NCBI RefSeq assembly: GCF_021568905.1
Contig: NZ_JAKGSB010000007.1
Span: forward strand, 62,001 to 126,000
Origin: Zavarzinia marina
GTDB lineage: Bacteria > Pseudomonadota > Alphaproteobacteria > Zavarziniales > Zavarziniaceae
DNA: 64,000 bases
Direction: 5' to 3'
Below the pieces are notes generated by a model. The model saw only the letters and a list, made by a program, of their open reading frames with translations, had not been told where the DNA came from and searched no databases. Positions 1-8,992 of this stretch are shown here, piece by piece (position 1 is the stretch's first letter; each line of letters begins with the position of its first letter). A program made the translations under genes and the position numbers.

Positions 1-84
1 CGACCACAGCCGCAGCGAGGTCTCGATCGCCATCAGACGGGAACGGGGGCCGAGCGCCTCGGCGGTGAGCGGCGCGTCACTCAT
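1..84 (-). CDS. N-terminal fragment of an unidentified protein (cut by window edge)
   Basis: Only the first 28 codons are inside the window. They begin with an ATG at 84 on the minus strand and read MSDAPLTAEALGPRSRLMAI and onward without a stop. The start lies 61 bases after the stop of the cyclic-nucleotide-binding protein on the same strand, so it is probably the third gene of that operon. The visible residues are not diagnostic of any family and no function is proposed. Confidence 0.55.
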   Translation of the reverse strand, partial: MSDAPLTAEALGPRSRLMAIETSLRLWS

Positions 85-145
85 CGGCGCGCACCTCGGG
101 CAGGGGTCGAAAGGTCACGGGCGGGGTCCGGCGGTCATGCGGGGA

Positions 146-577
146 TCAAAAGCCGCGCGCGGCTTCGGTGCGCAGGCGCATGGCCAGGTTCCGAGCCACC
201 GCCAGGGAAAAATCGGGCTTGTCGTGCATCAGGCGAAAGAAACTGTCGCGGTCGAGGCGCAGCAATTCGAGGTCCGAGACGGCACGCACGGTCAGCGAGC
301 GTTCGGCGTCGCAGAGCACGCCGACCTCGCCGATCACCGCGCCCGGGCCGTCGACGCCGAAGCGCTGGAGCCCGTCCCCGCCCTCGCGCACGAATTCGAC
401 GTCGCCGTTCAGCACGATATAGACCGCGTCGGAAGGATCGCCGCCGTGGCACAGCGTTTCCCCGGTCGACAGGCGGACCCGGTCGCTGAGACAGGCCAGC
501 AGGCGCATCGAACCGGCGTCCGTGCCCCTGAAGTTGGGCGTCTCCTGCAAGGTCGAAATTTCAGACTCGAGCGCCAT
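146..577 (-). CDS. Cyclic nucleotide-binding domain (CRP/CNBD-type) protein
   Basis: A 143-residue protein that is essentially one cNMP-binding beta-barrel with a C-terminal helix and no DNA-binding or enzymatic domain. The phosphate-binding cassette is visible as G83-E84 with R93 ahead of the final strand, so nucleotide binding is plausible. The ATG at 577 was chosen because GGAGAGGAAGGG precedes it; an upstream in-frame start at 625 lacks such a site. It follows the degenerate ABC protein by about 80 bases on the same strand, and another gene follows, suggesting an operon in which this protein is a separate regulatory or sensory subunit. The ligand (cAMP, cGMP or none) cannot be told from the sequence. 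Confidence 0.85.
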   Translation of the reverse strand: MALESEISTLQETPNFRGTDAGSMRLLACLSDRVRLSTGETLCHGGDPSDAVYIVLNGDVEFVREGGDGLQRFGVDGPGAVIGEVGVLCDAERSLTVRAVSDLELLRLDRDSFFRLMHDKPDFSLAVARNLAMRLRTEAARGF

Positions 578-656
578 CGTCCCTTCCTCTCCTGCCGGCC
601 CATCATATAGCCGGACCCCTGCCAAAGCGATAAGCCAATGCCCGACGGCGACAGCC

Positions 657-3281
657 TCAAGCGCCGCCCGACACCAGGCGCCCCCCCTTGAACCGATAGA
701 CGGCGTCGAACCCCTCGGCTTCGTCGCCGTCGCCTAGGCTGGTGATCAGGGTGCGTCCCGCCATCGCCCGGCGCACCCCGTCGAGCAGGGTCGCCGCATC
801 CGCGGCCGGCAGCGCGCCGAGCGTGCCGTTCAGCACCAGAATCTCGGGCCGGCGCAACAGGGCGCGCGCCACGGCGAAACGCGCCCGCTGCTGCGGATGC
901 AGATTCTGCCCGCCCTTGCCGACATCGAAGCGCATACCGAGATCGAACACGGTCTCGTCGAGGCCGAGTTCGGTCAGGACCGCGGTCACCAGGGGCACGA
1001 TCCTGTCGCGCATATGCATCTTGTCGCCGGCGATGCGCCCGAACAGCAGGTTGTCCAGCATGGGGGCCTGACGCATGTAGCGGTCGTAGTCGTAGAATTC
1101 GATCGCGTCCCGCAGTTCGTGCGGCAGGTGGCGCTGGAAACTCTGGCGTGCCCTGAGCAGCCGGGCGCGGAATTCCGGCGTCAGCAGGCCGATGCGATGC
1201 CGGGGCTCGATGAATTCGAATACGAGTTCGAGAAGCTCGCCGCGAAGCGCCGGCGTCGGCCCCCAGTCCCCCTGCTTCGCCAGGGCGTCGAGAACATCCG
1301 TCAGTTCCTCGACCAGGGACGGCGAAAGGAAGGAGTAGCGCTCGAACACCGGATGGTCGGGCGGCAGGCCGGCGAATGTCTCGACCGCCATTTCGGCGAT
1401 CTTCCGCCCGCCGGCGAGCAGCGATCCCAGCAACCCCTCGGCTTCGAGGATCGACAGGGTGAAGGGATCATGGGCGAGGCCCGTCCCCTTCAGCCGGCCG
1501 CCGACGGGAATGCCGAACATCAGGTTCTCCCCGATCGTGGCCTGCCTGTTGTAACGCGTGGCATCGAAGCGTTCGATGACATGGGTCAGGCCCGCCGTCT
1601 CGATCCGCTCGTGCAGCAGGCGCCGCGCGGCGACGATGCGGTCGGCCGTGTGATCCAGGAATTCGCCTTCGAGCCTCGAATTCAGGCCGAGGCGCCGGAC
1701 ATGCTCGTTCCCGCCGACCGCGTCGATCGCCTCGTGCAGGCGCCGGCTCAGGGTCTCGGGTCCCTCCCCCGGGCCGAGCCGGCTGTAATCGACGTCGTCC
1801 TCGCCCGGTGCCGCGGTCATCCGGCGCAGGCCGATCAGCAGATTGTCGCGCAGCGAACCGGCGGAAAGATCGGGCGACGGCCCGCAATAGGTGAGATGCC
1901 GGGCCAGCGTCGCCTCGGGAAAGGACGAAAGATCACAGTCGCCCACGGCGATCGAGCCTTCGTATTCGGTGATCTGTCGGCCGATCAGGCGGCACAGGAC
2001 GTCGCGCGCGCCGCCCACCTCGTCCAGGAAGGCGATATGGCCGGGCCGGGCCAGCGTGAGCGACAGGCGATCCAGCACATGGCCGCCACGGCCATCGCCG
2101 ATCGAGACGGAACGGATTTCGATCGGCGCGCCGCTCGCCGGAAAGCCGTTTCCGCCCGCCGCCTCGTCGAAGGGCGGCAGCAGCTTCGACGGCGAGAACT
2201 GCTTGATCACCTGCTCGTATTTGATGGTCACGTCCTGGCGCTGCTGATCCCAGTCGATCAATTCCTTGATCGGCGGCGGCAGGTCGCGGTAGGCGGCGAT
2301 GACGGCGATCAGCTGCCCGATGTCCATCTCGCCGCGCAGCGCGAAATAGCCGCCGACCGAATAGAAGGCGAAGGGCGTCACCTGGGACAGCATGTTGTTC
2401 AGGAACTTGACGGCGAACTTCCGCTTGAACAGCCGCGCGCGGATCGTGAACAGCGTGCCCAGCCGGTTCGCGACATCGGCATCGACATCGGCCGAGGCGC
2501 CGAAGGTATGGACGGTCGACGCCGTTTCCACGACCTCGCCGATCCGGCCGGCGAAGCGCCGCGATTCGATCTGGCGCATCCGGCCCAGGCGAAGCTGCTC
2601 GCGCCGCAGCAGCGGGATGATCACGGCCTGGACGGTCACCACCGCCGCCGCCGCGATACCCATCCAGACGCTCTGGACGAAGATGAAGATCAGCGCCGTC
2701 GCCGCCTGGGTGCCCAGGAAGACCGGCTGGATGAAGGCATCGCCGATGAAGCCGCCGATCGGATCGACCTCGTCCTTGATCATGCTGGCGGCTTCCGCCG
2801 GCTTGACCGCGGCGACGTCTTCCGGACGAAAGCGGAGCAACAGCACGAAGAGGTCGTGTCGCATCCGGCGGAGCATCGTCTCGCCCAGCACCCCCTTGCG
2901 GAGATTGATGAAATACTTGAAGGCGCCGTTCACGAAGACGAGCGCCAGGAACCAGCCGCTCAGCACCAGAAGGAAGGGCAGCCGTTCCAGGTCCAACCCC
3001 TCGCTGATCACCAGATTTCCGCCCCCCAGAAACGCCGGCAGGCCGATCTTCATGTCGAACAGGGTCGCCGTCAGGTTGCCGTCGGCGAAGGCCCTGCCCT
3101 GGATGGCGTCATTGGCGATCTGTTTCGGAACTTCCAGCGAAATCCAGTAGAACGGCAGTGAAATAATGATGACCGCCAGCAAGACGAGCTGCTGCCCCTT
3201 GCTGTGGCGCCAGGCGTAGCGAAACAGATTGGTGTCCAAAGACCGTCTCTCCGGGTTGGCCGCGCTCAGACCGCGAGGCAT
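657..3281 (-). CDS. ABC-transporter-like membrane protein with degenerate nucleotide-binding domain
   Basis: About 874 residues from the ATG at 3281 (a TTG at 3326 is an alternative start). The N-terminal 370 residues look like a type-1 exporter membrane domain with several hydrophobic helices. The rest resembles an ABC ATPase with a long insert. The expected P-loop is replaced by GHIAFLDEVGGARDV (about residue 415) with no GKS/T. The signature region reads GKGGQNLHPQQ (about 788), Walker B ends VLNG rather than a D-E pair (about 813), and the switch histidine is absent (TLITSLGD, about 845). Three (E/D)NL(L/M)(I/F)G segments occur near 478, 584 and 742, as if the Q-loop/helical subdomain had been duplicated. 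ATP hydrolysis seems unlikely. It is first in an operon with a cNMP-binding protein; the role is unknown. Confidence 0.8.
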   Translation of the reverse strand: MPRGLSAANPERRSLDTNLFRYAWRHSKGQQLVLLAVIIISLPFYWISLEVPKQIANDAIQGRAFADGNLTATLFDMKIGLPAFLGGGNLVISEGLDLERLPFLLVLSGWFLALVFVNGAFKYFINLRKGVLGETMLRRMRHDLFVLLLRFRPEDVAAVKPAEAASMIKDEVDPIGGFIGDAFIQPVFLGTQAATALIFIFVQSVWMGIAAAAVVTVQAVIIPLLRREQLRLGRMRQIESRRFAGRIGEVVETASTVHTFGASADVDADVANRLGTLFTIRARLFKRKFAVKFLNNMLSQVTPFAFYSVGGYFALRGEMDIGQLIAVIAAYRDLPPPIKELIDWDQQRQDVTIKYEQVIKQFSPSKLLPPFDEAAGGNGFPASGAPIEIRSVSIGDGRGGHVLDRLSLTLARPGHIAFLDEVGGARDVLCRLIGRQITEYEGSIAVGDCDLSSFPEATLARHLTYCGPSPDLSAGSLRDNLLIGLRRMTAAPGEDDVDYSRLGPGEGPETLSRRLHEAIDAVGGNEHVRRLGLNSRLEGEFLDHTADRIVAARRLLHERIETAGLTHVIERFDATRYNRQATIGENLMFGIPVGGRLKGTGLAHDPFTLSILEAEGLLGSLLAGGRKIAEMAVETFAGLPPDHPVFERYSFLSPSLVEELTDVLDALAKQGDWGPTPALRGELLELVFEFIEPRHRIGLLTPEFRARLLRARQSFQRHLPHELRDAIEFYDYDRYMRQAPMLDNLLFGRIAGDKMHMRDRIVPLVTAVLTELGLDETVFDLGMRFDVGKGGQNLHPQQRARFAVARALLRRPEILVLNGTLGALPAADAATLLDGVRRAMAGRTLITSLGDGDEAEGFDAVYRFKGGRLVSGGA

Positions 3282-3399
3282 GGTGGCGTGGCATGACTTT
3301 CGAGACAACTGCGAACCGCTGGACAAGAAGCGGAGGCCACTGCATTGATGTCCTTGTCAGATTCTGAGCCCGTAGTTCCTGCGTTGGGGGGCGCCATTC

Positions 3400-4680
3400 A
3401 TGTCTTGGTTCGAGCGGAGTTTCGCCGCCGTTGCACCTGATGAGGGCGGCCGCGAATTGCGCATTCTGATGTACAGCCACGACACATACGGGCTGGGCCA
3501 TCTGCGCCGGTCGCGGGCGATCGCCAATACCCTGATGTCGGCTCATCCGCGCGCCTCGATCGTCATCGTCTCGGGCTCGCCCGTCATCGGCAGTTTCGAC
3601 TTCGCACACGGGGTCGACTATGTGCGCGTGCCGGGGGTCGTGAAACTGCCGGACGGGACCTACAACACCCACAACCTCAACATGTCGCTCGACCAGGCGG
3701 TCGACATGCGGAAGGGCATCATCCTGGAAAGCTGCCGGATCCTGGAGCCCGACATCGTCATCGTCGACAAGGAGCCGACGGGGTTTCGCGGCGAGCTGCT
3801 GCCCGCCCTGGCCCTCTCCAGGGCCCGGGGTGCGCGCATCATTCTGGGCGTGCGCGACGTGCTCGACGCGCCCGAGGCCCTGGTGCCCGAATGGAGCCGC
3901 AAGGGTGCCGCGACGGCGCTGGCCGATTATTACGACGACATATGGGTCTATGGCCTGCGCGAGTTCTATGCACCGCTGGATGCCCTGCCCCTGCCCGCCT
4001 CGCTGCGCCAGCGAATCGTCTATACCGGCTATCTGCGGCGCGAACTGCCGCCGCGCCAGCCGCTCACCCGCTATCCCCGCCTGACCCGGCGGCCCTTCCT
4101 GCTGGTCACCGCGGGCGGCGGCGGCGACGGTCACGAGATGATCGACTGGGTCCTGTCCGCCTACGAGCGGGACCGCAATCTTCCCTATGCCGCCCTGGTC
4201 GTCTTCGGCCCCTTCATGCCCCGCGAGAGACGCGCCCTGTTCCTCGAACGGATCGCCCGTCTGCCCGACGTCGAGGCCCTGACCTTCGATTCGGGGCTGG
4301 AGCATCTGATGAACGATGCCGCCGCGGTCATTTCCATGGGGGGCTACAATACGTTCTGCGAGATTCTGTCCTTCGACAAGCGGGCCCTGATCCTGCCGCG
4401 CAGCTCGCCCCGCATGGAACAGATGATCCGGACCGAAAGGGCCAGCAGTCTCGGCCTGCTTCGCTACATCGAAGCCGCCAACCTCGATGCCGGCGCCAGC
4501 CACGATGCCGAGGCGATGGCCGCCGCCATCCGCGCCCTGCCGGACCAGCCTCTGCCCTCGACCTGCCTCCTGCCCGACATGCTGGGCGGTCTGGACCGGA
4601 TTGCGACATTGAGCAACGAATTGGCCGTCTCGCCCACGGCCGAGTCCACGCGGCGCTCGGCCGAGGGCAGCGCCGAATGA
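3400..4680 (+). CDS. MurG-like (GT28/GT-B) glycosyltransferase, COG4671 type
   Basis: 426 residues with a GT-B layout. The N-terminal acceptor side has YSHDTYGLGHLRRS at 25-38. The C-terminal nucleotide-sugar side has VTAGGGGDGHEMIDW at 236-250 and SMGGYNTFCEIL at 312-323, the pattern seen in MurG-like predicted glycosyltransferases. It has no signal peptide or membrane helix, so it should act in the cytoplasm. A GGGGGG stretch precedes the ATG. It is divergent from the degenerate ABC gene across about 120 bases and opens a run of glycosyltransferase genes; its stop overlaps the next start by 4 nt (ATGA). Donor and acceptor sugars are unknown. Confidence 0.85.
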   Translation: MSWFERSFAAVAPDEGGRELRILMYSHDTYGLGHLRRSRAIANTLMSAHPRASIVIVSGSPVIGSFDFAHGVDYVRVPGVVKLPDGTYNTHNLNMSLDQAVDMRKGIILESCRILEPDIVIVDKEPTGFRGELLPALALSRARGARIILGVRDVLDAPEALVPEWSRKGAATALADYYDDIWVYGLREFYAPLDALPLPASLRQRIVYTGYLRRELPPRQPLTRYPRLTRRPFLLVTAGGGGDGHEMIDWVLSAYERDRNLPYAALVVFGPFMPRERRALFLERIARLPDVEALTFDSGLEHLMNDAAAVISMGGYNTFCEILSFDKRALILPRSSPRMEQMIRTERASSLGLLRYIEAANLDAGASHDAEAMAAAIRALPDQPLPSTCLLPDMLGGLDRIATLSNELAVSPTAESTRRSAEGSAE

Positions 4681-5924
4681 GGGTGGAGCCGGCCCGGCGC
4701 CTCGCGATCGTGTTGAAGGGCTATCCAAGACTGTCCGAAACCTTCATCGCCCAGGAAATCCTGGCCCTCGAACAGGCGGGGCTTGATCTCGAGATCTGGT
4801 CCCTGCGCCATCCGACCGACGGCAAGCGCCACCCCCTGCATCAGGCGATCCAGGCGCCGGTCCGCTATCTGCCCGAATATCTGCGCGACGAGCCGTTCCG
4901 GGTTCTGAAGGGCCTGATTTCGGGCCTTCGGCGGCGCGGCTTCCTCCGGGTGCTCGGCTTCTTCTGGCGCGATTTGCGGCGCGATCCCAGCGCCAACCGC
5001 CTGCGCCGGCTGGGTCAGGCGCTGGTGATGGCGCGGGAGATGGCGCCGGAGATCCGCCGCCTGCATGTCCATTTCCTGCATACGCCGGCCTCGGTCGCCC
5101 GTTACGCCTGCCATCTGACCGGCCGGACCTTCAGCTTTTCCGCCCATGCCAAGGACATCTGGACGACGCCCGACTGGGAATTGCGCGAAAAGATCGCCGA
5201 CAGCGCCTGGGGCGTCACCTGCACCCGGCAAGGTCACGAGAAACTCTCCAACCTTGCGCCCGACGGCGACAGGGTCGCCCTAGTCTATCACGGGCTCGAT
5301 CTTCAGCGCTTTCCGGCGCCGCCCGCCCGGGCCGCCAGCGCGTCCGGTGCGCCTGTCGCCCTGGTCACCGTGGGGCGCGCGGTCGAGAAAAAGGGCTTCG
5401 ACGATCTTCTGTCCGCCCTGGCCCTGATGTCGGCCTCGAACCCGTCGTGGCGCCTGGTCCATATCGGCGGCGGCGCCCTGGTCGAGTCGCTCGACGCGCA
5501 GGCCCGGCGCCTCGGCATCGTCGATCGCGTCCGCTTCATGGGCCCGCTGGCGCAGGATGGCGTGATCGAGGCACTGCGCGCCGCCGACGTCTTCGTCCTC
5601 CCCTGCAAGGAGGGGAAGGACGGCGACCGCGACGGCCTGCCCAATGTCATCATGGAGGCGGCGACCCAGGCCTTGCCGATCGTCTCGACCCGCTTCGCCG
5701 GGGTGCCGGAATTCGTGCGCGACGGGATCGAAGGCATTCTGGTGCCGCCCGGCGACCCGCCGGCCCTGGCGCGGGCCCTCGCCAAGCTGACCGCCGATCC
5801 GGCGCTTCGTCTCGACATGGGACAGGCGGCGCTTCGGCGCATCGCCGATTTCTCGTTCCGGACGGGGGTCGAAACCCTGTTGGCGAAACTCGGCCGCGAT
5901 CCTTCGCCGTGCCCCCGGTCATAG
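4677..5924 (+). CDS. GT4-family glycosyltransferase
   Basis: 415 residues starting at the ATG that overlaps the previous stop. GT4 hallmarks are visible: an N-terminal domain with SFSAHAKDIW, the start of the C-terminal domain as VGRAVEKKGFDDLLSAL, and the sugar-nucleotide E-x7-E region GLPNVIMEAATQALPIVSTR followed by GVPEFVRDG and LVPPGD. It is a cytosolic retaining transferase by family. Tight coupling with the preceding MurG-like gene and overlap with the next transferase indicate sequential addition of sugars to one glycan. Donor specificity cannot be read. Confidence 0.88.
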   Translation: MRVEPARRLAIVLKGYPRLSETFIAQEILALEQAGLDLEIWSLRHPTDGKRHPLHQAIQAPVRYLPEYLRDEPFRVLKGLISGLRRRGFLRVLGFFWRDLRRDPSANRLRRLGQALVMAREMAPEIRRLHVHFLHTPASVARYACHLTGRTFSFSAHAKDIWTTPDWELREKIADSAWGVTCTRQGHEKLSNLAPDGDRVALVYHGLDLQRFPAPPARAASASGAPVALVTVGRAVEKKGFDDLLSALALMSASNPSWRLVHIGGGALVESLDAQARRLGIVDRVRFMGPLAQDGVIEALRAADVFVLPCKEGKDGDRDGLPNVIMEAATQALPIVSTRFAGVPEFVRDGIEGILVPPGDPPALARALAKLTADPALRLDMGQAALRRIADFSFRTGVETLLAKLGRDPSPCPRS

Positions 5925-7036
5925 GCTTCCACGCCCCGCTGAAGAGCCCGGATGATCCGGTCCCGTCCGGCGACCGGACGATGGCGCGTCTTCTTCTGAC
6001 GGCGCTCCGGCAGGCCGGCTACGATCCCGTGCTGGCCAGCAGCCGCCGGCTCTACGACGGTTCGGGCACCAGGGCCGAGACGATCGCCGCCGCCCGCGCC
6101 GAAGGCGAAGCCCTGAGCACGGCATGGGCGGCCGGGCCCGCGGCCTCGCGCCCCGCGCTGTGGTTCACCTATCACGTCTATTACAAGGCGCCGGATGTGA
6201 TCGGCCCCCTGGTCGCCCGCCGTCTGAACATTCCCTATGTCGTCGCCGAAGGCTCCCGCGCGGCGAAACGCGCGGCCGGCCCCTGGGCGGCAGGCCATGC
6301 CCTGGCGGAGGCGGCGCTGGACCAGGCGGCCGCGATCCTGATCCTGAACGAGGCCGATCGGCCGGGCCTGGCCGCCGCCGCTCCACCCGGCCAGCACCTG
6401 ACCGCCTTTCCCCCCTTCGTCGATCCGGCGGATTGGCCGGACCACGACGGCGGGTCAGCGGTGCGCGCGCCCCTGGACCTGCTGACCGTCGCCATGATGC
6501 GCGAGGGCGACAAGCTCGATTCCTACCGCCTGCTGGCAGACGCCCTGAGCCGCTGCGCCGACTTGCCTTGGCGCTTGCGGATCGTCGGCGACGGCCCGGC
6601 CCGGCCGGCCGTCGAAGCAATGTTCCGGCCCTTCGGCGATCGGGTTTCCTGGCACGGCAGGCTCGAGCGCGCGGCGCTGTCGCTTCTCTATCGGACGGCC
6701 GGGCTGCTGATCTGGCCGGCGGTGAACGAAGCCTTCGGCATGGTCTTTCTCGAAGCCGCCCTGCACGGCTGTCCGTCCCTCGCAGGGAATGTCGGCGGGG
6801 TCGGCGGCGTGATCCGCGACGGCGAAACCGGTCTCCTCGTCCCGCCGGGCGATCCCGCCGCCCTGGCGACCGCCCTTGCCGGCCTGGCCGACGCGCCCGG
6901 CCGCGCGGCGGACCTCGGCGCGGCGGCGCGGCGCTTCGTCCTCGGCGAACGGACGCTGGCCGCCGCCGCCGCCCGGCTGAAGCTGATACTCGACCCGATC
7001 CTGAAGGAGGCGGCGTCATGCCCCATGCCGTCCTGA
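5909..7036 (+). CDS. GT4-family glycosyltransferase
   Basis: 375 residues if translation begins at the GTG at 5909, 16 bases inside the end of the previous gene; no strong ribosome-binding site is visible and the next in-frame ATG is about 25 codons later. The C-terminal half carries the GT4 pattern WPAVNEAFGMVFLEAALHG, then GVGGVIRDGETGLLVPPGD. The N-terminal half is alanine-rich and less typical. It overlaps the next gene by 19 bases. It is the third transferase in a row and probably extends the same glycan. Confidence 0.82.
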   Translation: MPPVIGFHAPLKSPDDPVPSGDRTMARLLLTALRQAGYDPVLASSRRLYDGSGTRAETIAAARAEGEALSTAWAAGPAASRPALWFTYHVYYKAPDVIGPLVARRLNIPYVVAEGSRAAKRAAGPWAAGHALAEAALDQAAAILILNEADRPGLAAAAPPGQHLTAFPPFVDPADWPDHDGGSAVRAPLDLLTVAMMREGDKLDSYRLLADALSRCADLPWRLRIVGDGPARPAVEAMFRPFGDRVSWHGRLERAALSLLYRTAGLLIWPAVNEAFGMVFLEAALHGCPSLAGNVGGVGGVIRDGETGLLVPPGDPAALATALAGLADAPGRAADLGAAARRFVLGERTLAAAAARLKLILDPILKEAASCPMPS

Positions 7037-8922
7037 TCGTCGTCACCCATCTGCTCGGTGTCGGTCACCTGACCCGGGCCGCCGCGCTGGGTCGCGGTCT
7101 CGCCCAGGCGGGCCATGACGTCACCCTGGTGACCGGGGGCCGGCCGGCCCCGCTGGTCCGGACCGACGGGTTGCGGGTCGTGCAATTGCCGCCGGTCCAT
7201 TGCCGGGGCGTCGATTTCCGTACCCTGCTGGGCGACGACGGCCAGCCGATCGGCGATGCGGTTCGCCGCGACCGGATCGACGGTATTCTTGATGCCCTGG
7301 GAACGTCCCGGCCCGACGTCGTCGTGACCGAGACCTTCCCCTTCGGCCGGCGCCAATTGGCGGCGGAATTCCTGGCGCTGCTGGAAGCGGCCGCCCGGCG
7401 CCCCGTCCGGCCCGCCGTCCTGGCCTCGGTCCGGGACATCCTGAACCCGCCGTCCCGCCCGGAAAAAGCGGCCGAGGCCCTGGAGAGGCTGGGCGCCTAT
7501 TACGACGGCGTGCTGGTCCATGGCGATCCGGCCGTGACCGCGCTCGGCGCCTCCTGGCCGGTGAACGAAGCCCTGGCCCGGCGCCTTCGCTATACCGGTT
7601 ATGTCGCGGAAGACCGTCCGGCGGCCCCACAAGTCACCGATGAGAGCGGGGAGATCTTCGTCTCCGGCGGCGGCAGTGCGGCCAGCCTGCCGCTGTTCCG
7701 CGCCGCCGCCGATGCCGCCGCCACTTGGCCGGGGGCGGAGCGCTGGCGTCTCTTCATCGGTCATGGCGTGCCGGCGGCGGATTTCGACGCGCTGGCCGGC
7801 CGGGCCTCGGCCAGGCTGGTGGTGGAACGGGCCCGTGCCGACTTCACCCGCCTGCTGCCCGGTGCCGCCCTGTCGGTCAGCCAGGCGGGCTATAACACGA
7901 TGATCGACCTCGCCATCGCGCGGGCCCGTGCCGTGGTGGTGCCCTTCGAGCAGGGAAACGAGGCGGAGCAGCGCCTGCGCGCCCAATGTTTCGCCGCGAG
8001 CGGCCTGGTCGAAGTGGTGCCCGAAGCCGATCTGACGCCCGCCACGCTGGCCGCCGCCGCGCATCGCGCCCTGGCCAAGCCCCGGCCGGCGGCAAGTCCG
8101 CTCGATCTCGGCGGTATCGAAGGGGGGTGCCGCGAAATCGAGGCGGCGGCCGAAGCCGCGACCGCAGTGGCCGTGGCCGAAGCGGCGCTGGACCAAGCTC
8201 TCGATGGCGCCGCCAAGGTCGGCCTGACCCTCGATTTCTGGTGGCGCGACGATGATGCGGTGGCGCCGGGGCCCGCCCTCGACCGCCTCCTCACGCTGGC
8301 CGAGACGGCCGATACCCCGCTTGCGCTCGCCGTCATCCCGGCGCTGACCGGGCCTGCACTGGCCGATCGACTAGCCACGACCGCCGCCGATGTCGCCGTC
8401 CTGGTGCATGGTCTTGCTCATCGGAACAATGCCCCGCCCGGCGCCAAGAAGCAGGAACTCGGCTTCGGCCCGCCGGCCTCGATCGCCGCCGACCTGGGCC
8501 GGGCGATGGCCCAATGCCGGGCCCTGTTCGGTACGCGCGCCCTGCCCGTCCTGGTCCCGCCCTGGAACCGGATCGACCCCGCCGTCGCCGAACTGCTGCC
8601 CGCCCAGGGTTTCACCGGCCTCTCTACCTTCGGCCCGCGCGCCCGCTGGACCGTGCCGGGGCTTTCGATCGCCAATACCCATCTCGATCCGATCGACTGG
8701 CACGGCGGCCGGAGCCTGGCGCCCGTGCCGGCGCTTCTGACCGGTCTCGCGGCCCGGATCGCGGCCATCGTCGACGGCCGCTCGCCGGCGGAACCGCTCG
8801 GCATCCTGACCCATCACCTGGTGCATGATCCCTGGGTCTGGCACTGGCTGGAACGACTGCTGCGCCTGTTGCGCCGATCCCCCGCCGTTCGCTTCGTCGG
8901 CCCGGCTCGGGCCTTCGAGTAG
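7018..8922 (+). CDS. Bifunctional MurG-like glycosyltransferase / polysaccharide deacetylase-like fusion
   Basis: 634 residues, with the ATG preceded by AAGGAGG. Residues 1 to about 375 form a GT-B transferase: THLLGVGHLTR at 10-20, VSGGGSAAS around 215-223 and SQAGYNTMIDLA at 288-299. Residues about 395-634 look like a divergent NodB/polysaccharide-deacetylase domain: WWRDDDA at 408-414 for the metal aspartates, HGLAH at 464-468 for the metal histidines, PPWNR at 514-518, and ILTHHLVHD at 597-605 for the late catalytic histidine. An alanine-rich linker joins them. The likely role is transfer plus N- or O-deacetylation of the same glycan. There is no signal peptide, so the deacetylase would act in the cytosol, which is unusual. 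Confidence 0.8.
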   Translation: MPHAVLIVVTHLLGVGHLTRAAALGRGLAQAGHDVTLVTGGRPAPLVRTDGLRVVQLPPVHCRGVDFRTLLGDDGQPIGDAVRRDRIDGILDALGTSRPDVVVTETFPFGRRQLAAEFLALLEAAARRPVRPAVLASVRDILNPPSRPEKAAEALERLGAYYDGVLVHGDPAVTALGASWPVNEALARRLRYTGYVAEDRPAAPQVTDESGEIFVSGGGSAASLPLFRAAADAAATWPGAERWRLFIGHGVPAADFDALAGRASARLVVERARADFTRLLPGAALSVSQAGYNTMIDLAIARARAVVVPFEQGNEAEQRLRAQCFAASGLVEVVPEADLTPATLAAAAHRALAKPRPAASPLDLGGIEGGCREIEAAAEAATAVAVAEAALDQALDGAAKVGLTLDFWWRDDDAVAPGPALDRLLTLAETADTPLALAVIPALTGPALADRLATTAADVAVLVHGLAHRNNAPPGAKKQELGFGPPASIAADLGRAMAQCRALFGTRALPVLVPPWNRIDPAVAELLPAQGFTGLSTFGPRARWTVPGLSIANTHLDPIDWHGGRSLAPVPALLTGLAARIAAIVDGRSPAEPLGILTHHLVHDPWVWHWLERLLRLLRRSPAVRFVGPARAFE

Positions 8923-8992
8923 ACTTGCGCCGGGCCACGGGCTGGCCGATCATCGTCGCCGACCTTCGCACCGCCAGAGGCCCGGGCATTTG

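Noticed and set aside
897-3161. A 754-codon plus-strand open frame.
   Set aside because: It is the shadow of the ABC-like gene on the minus strand; its Gln/Arg/His-rich composition is typical of antisense frames.
3109-4728. A 539-codon minus-strand open frame opposite the first glycosyltransferase.
   Set aside because: No domain, no ribosome-binding site, and the opposite strand has clear GT-B motifs.
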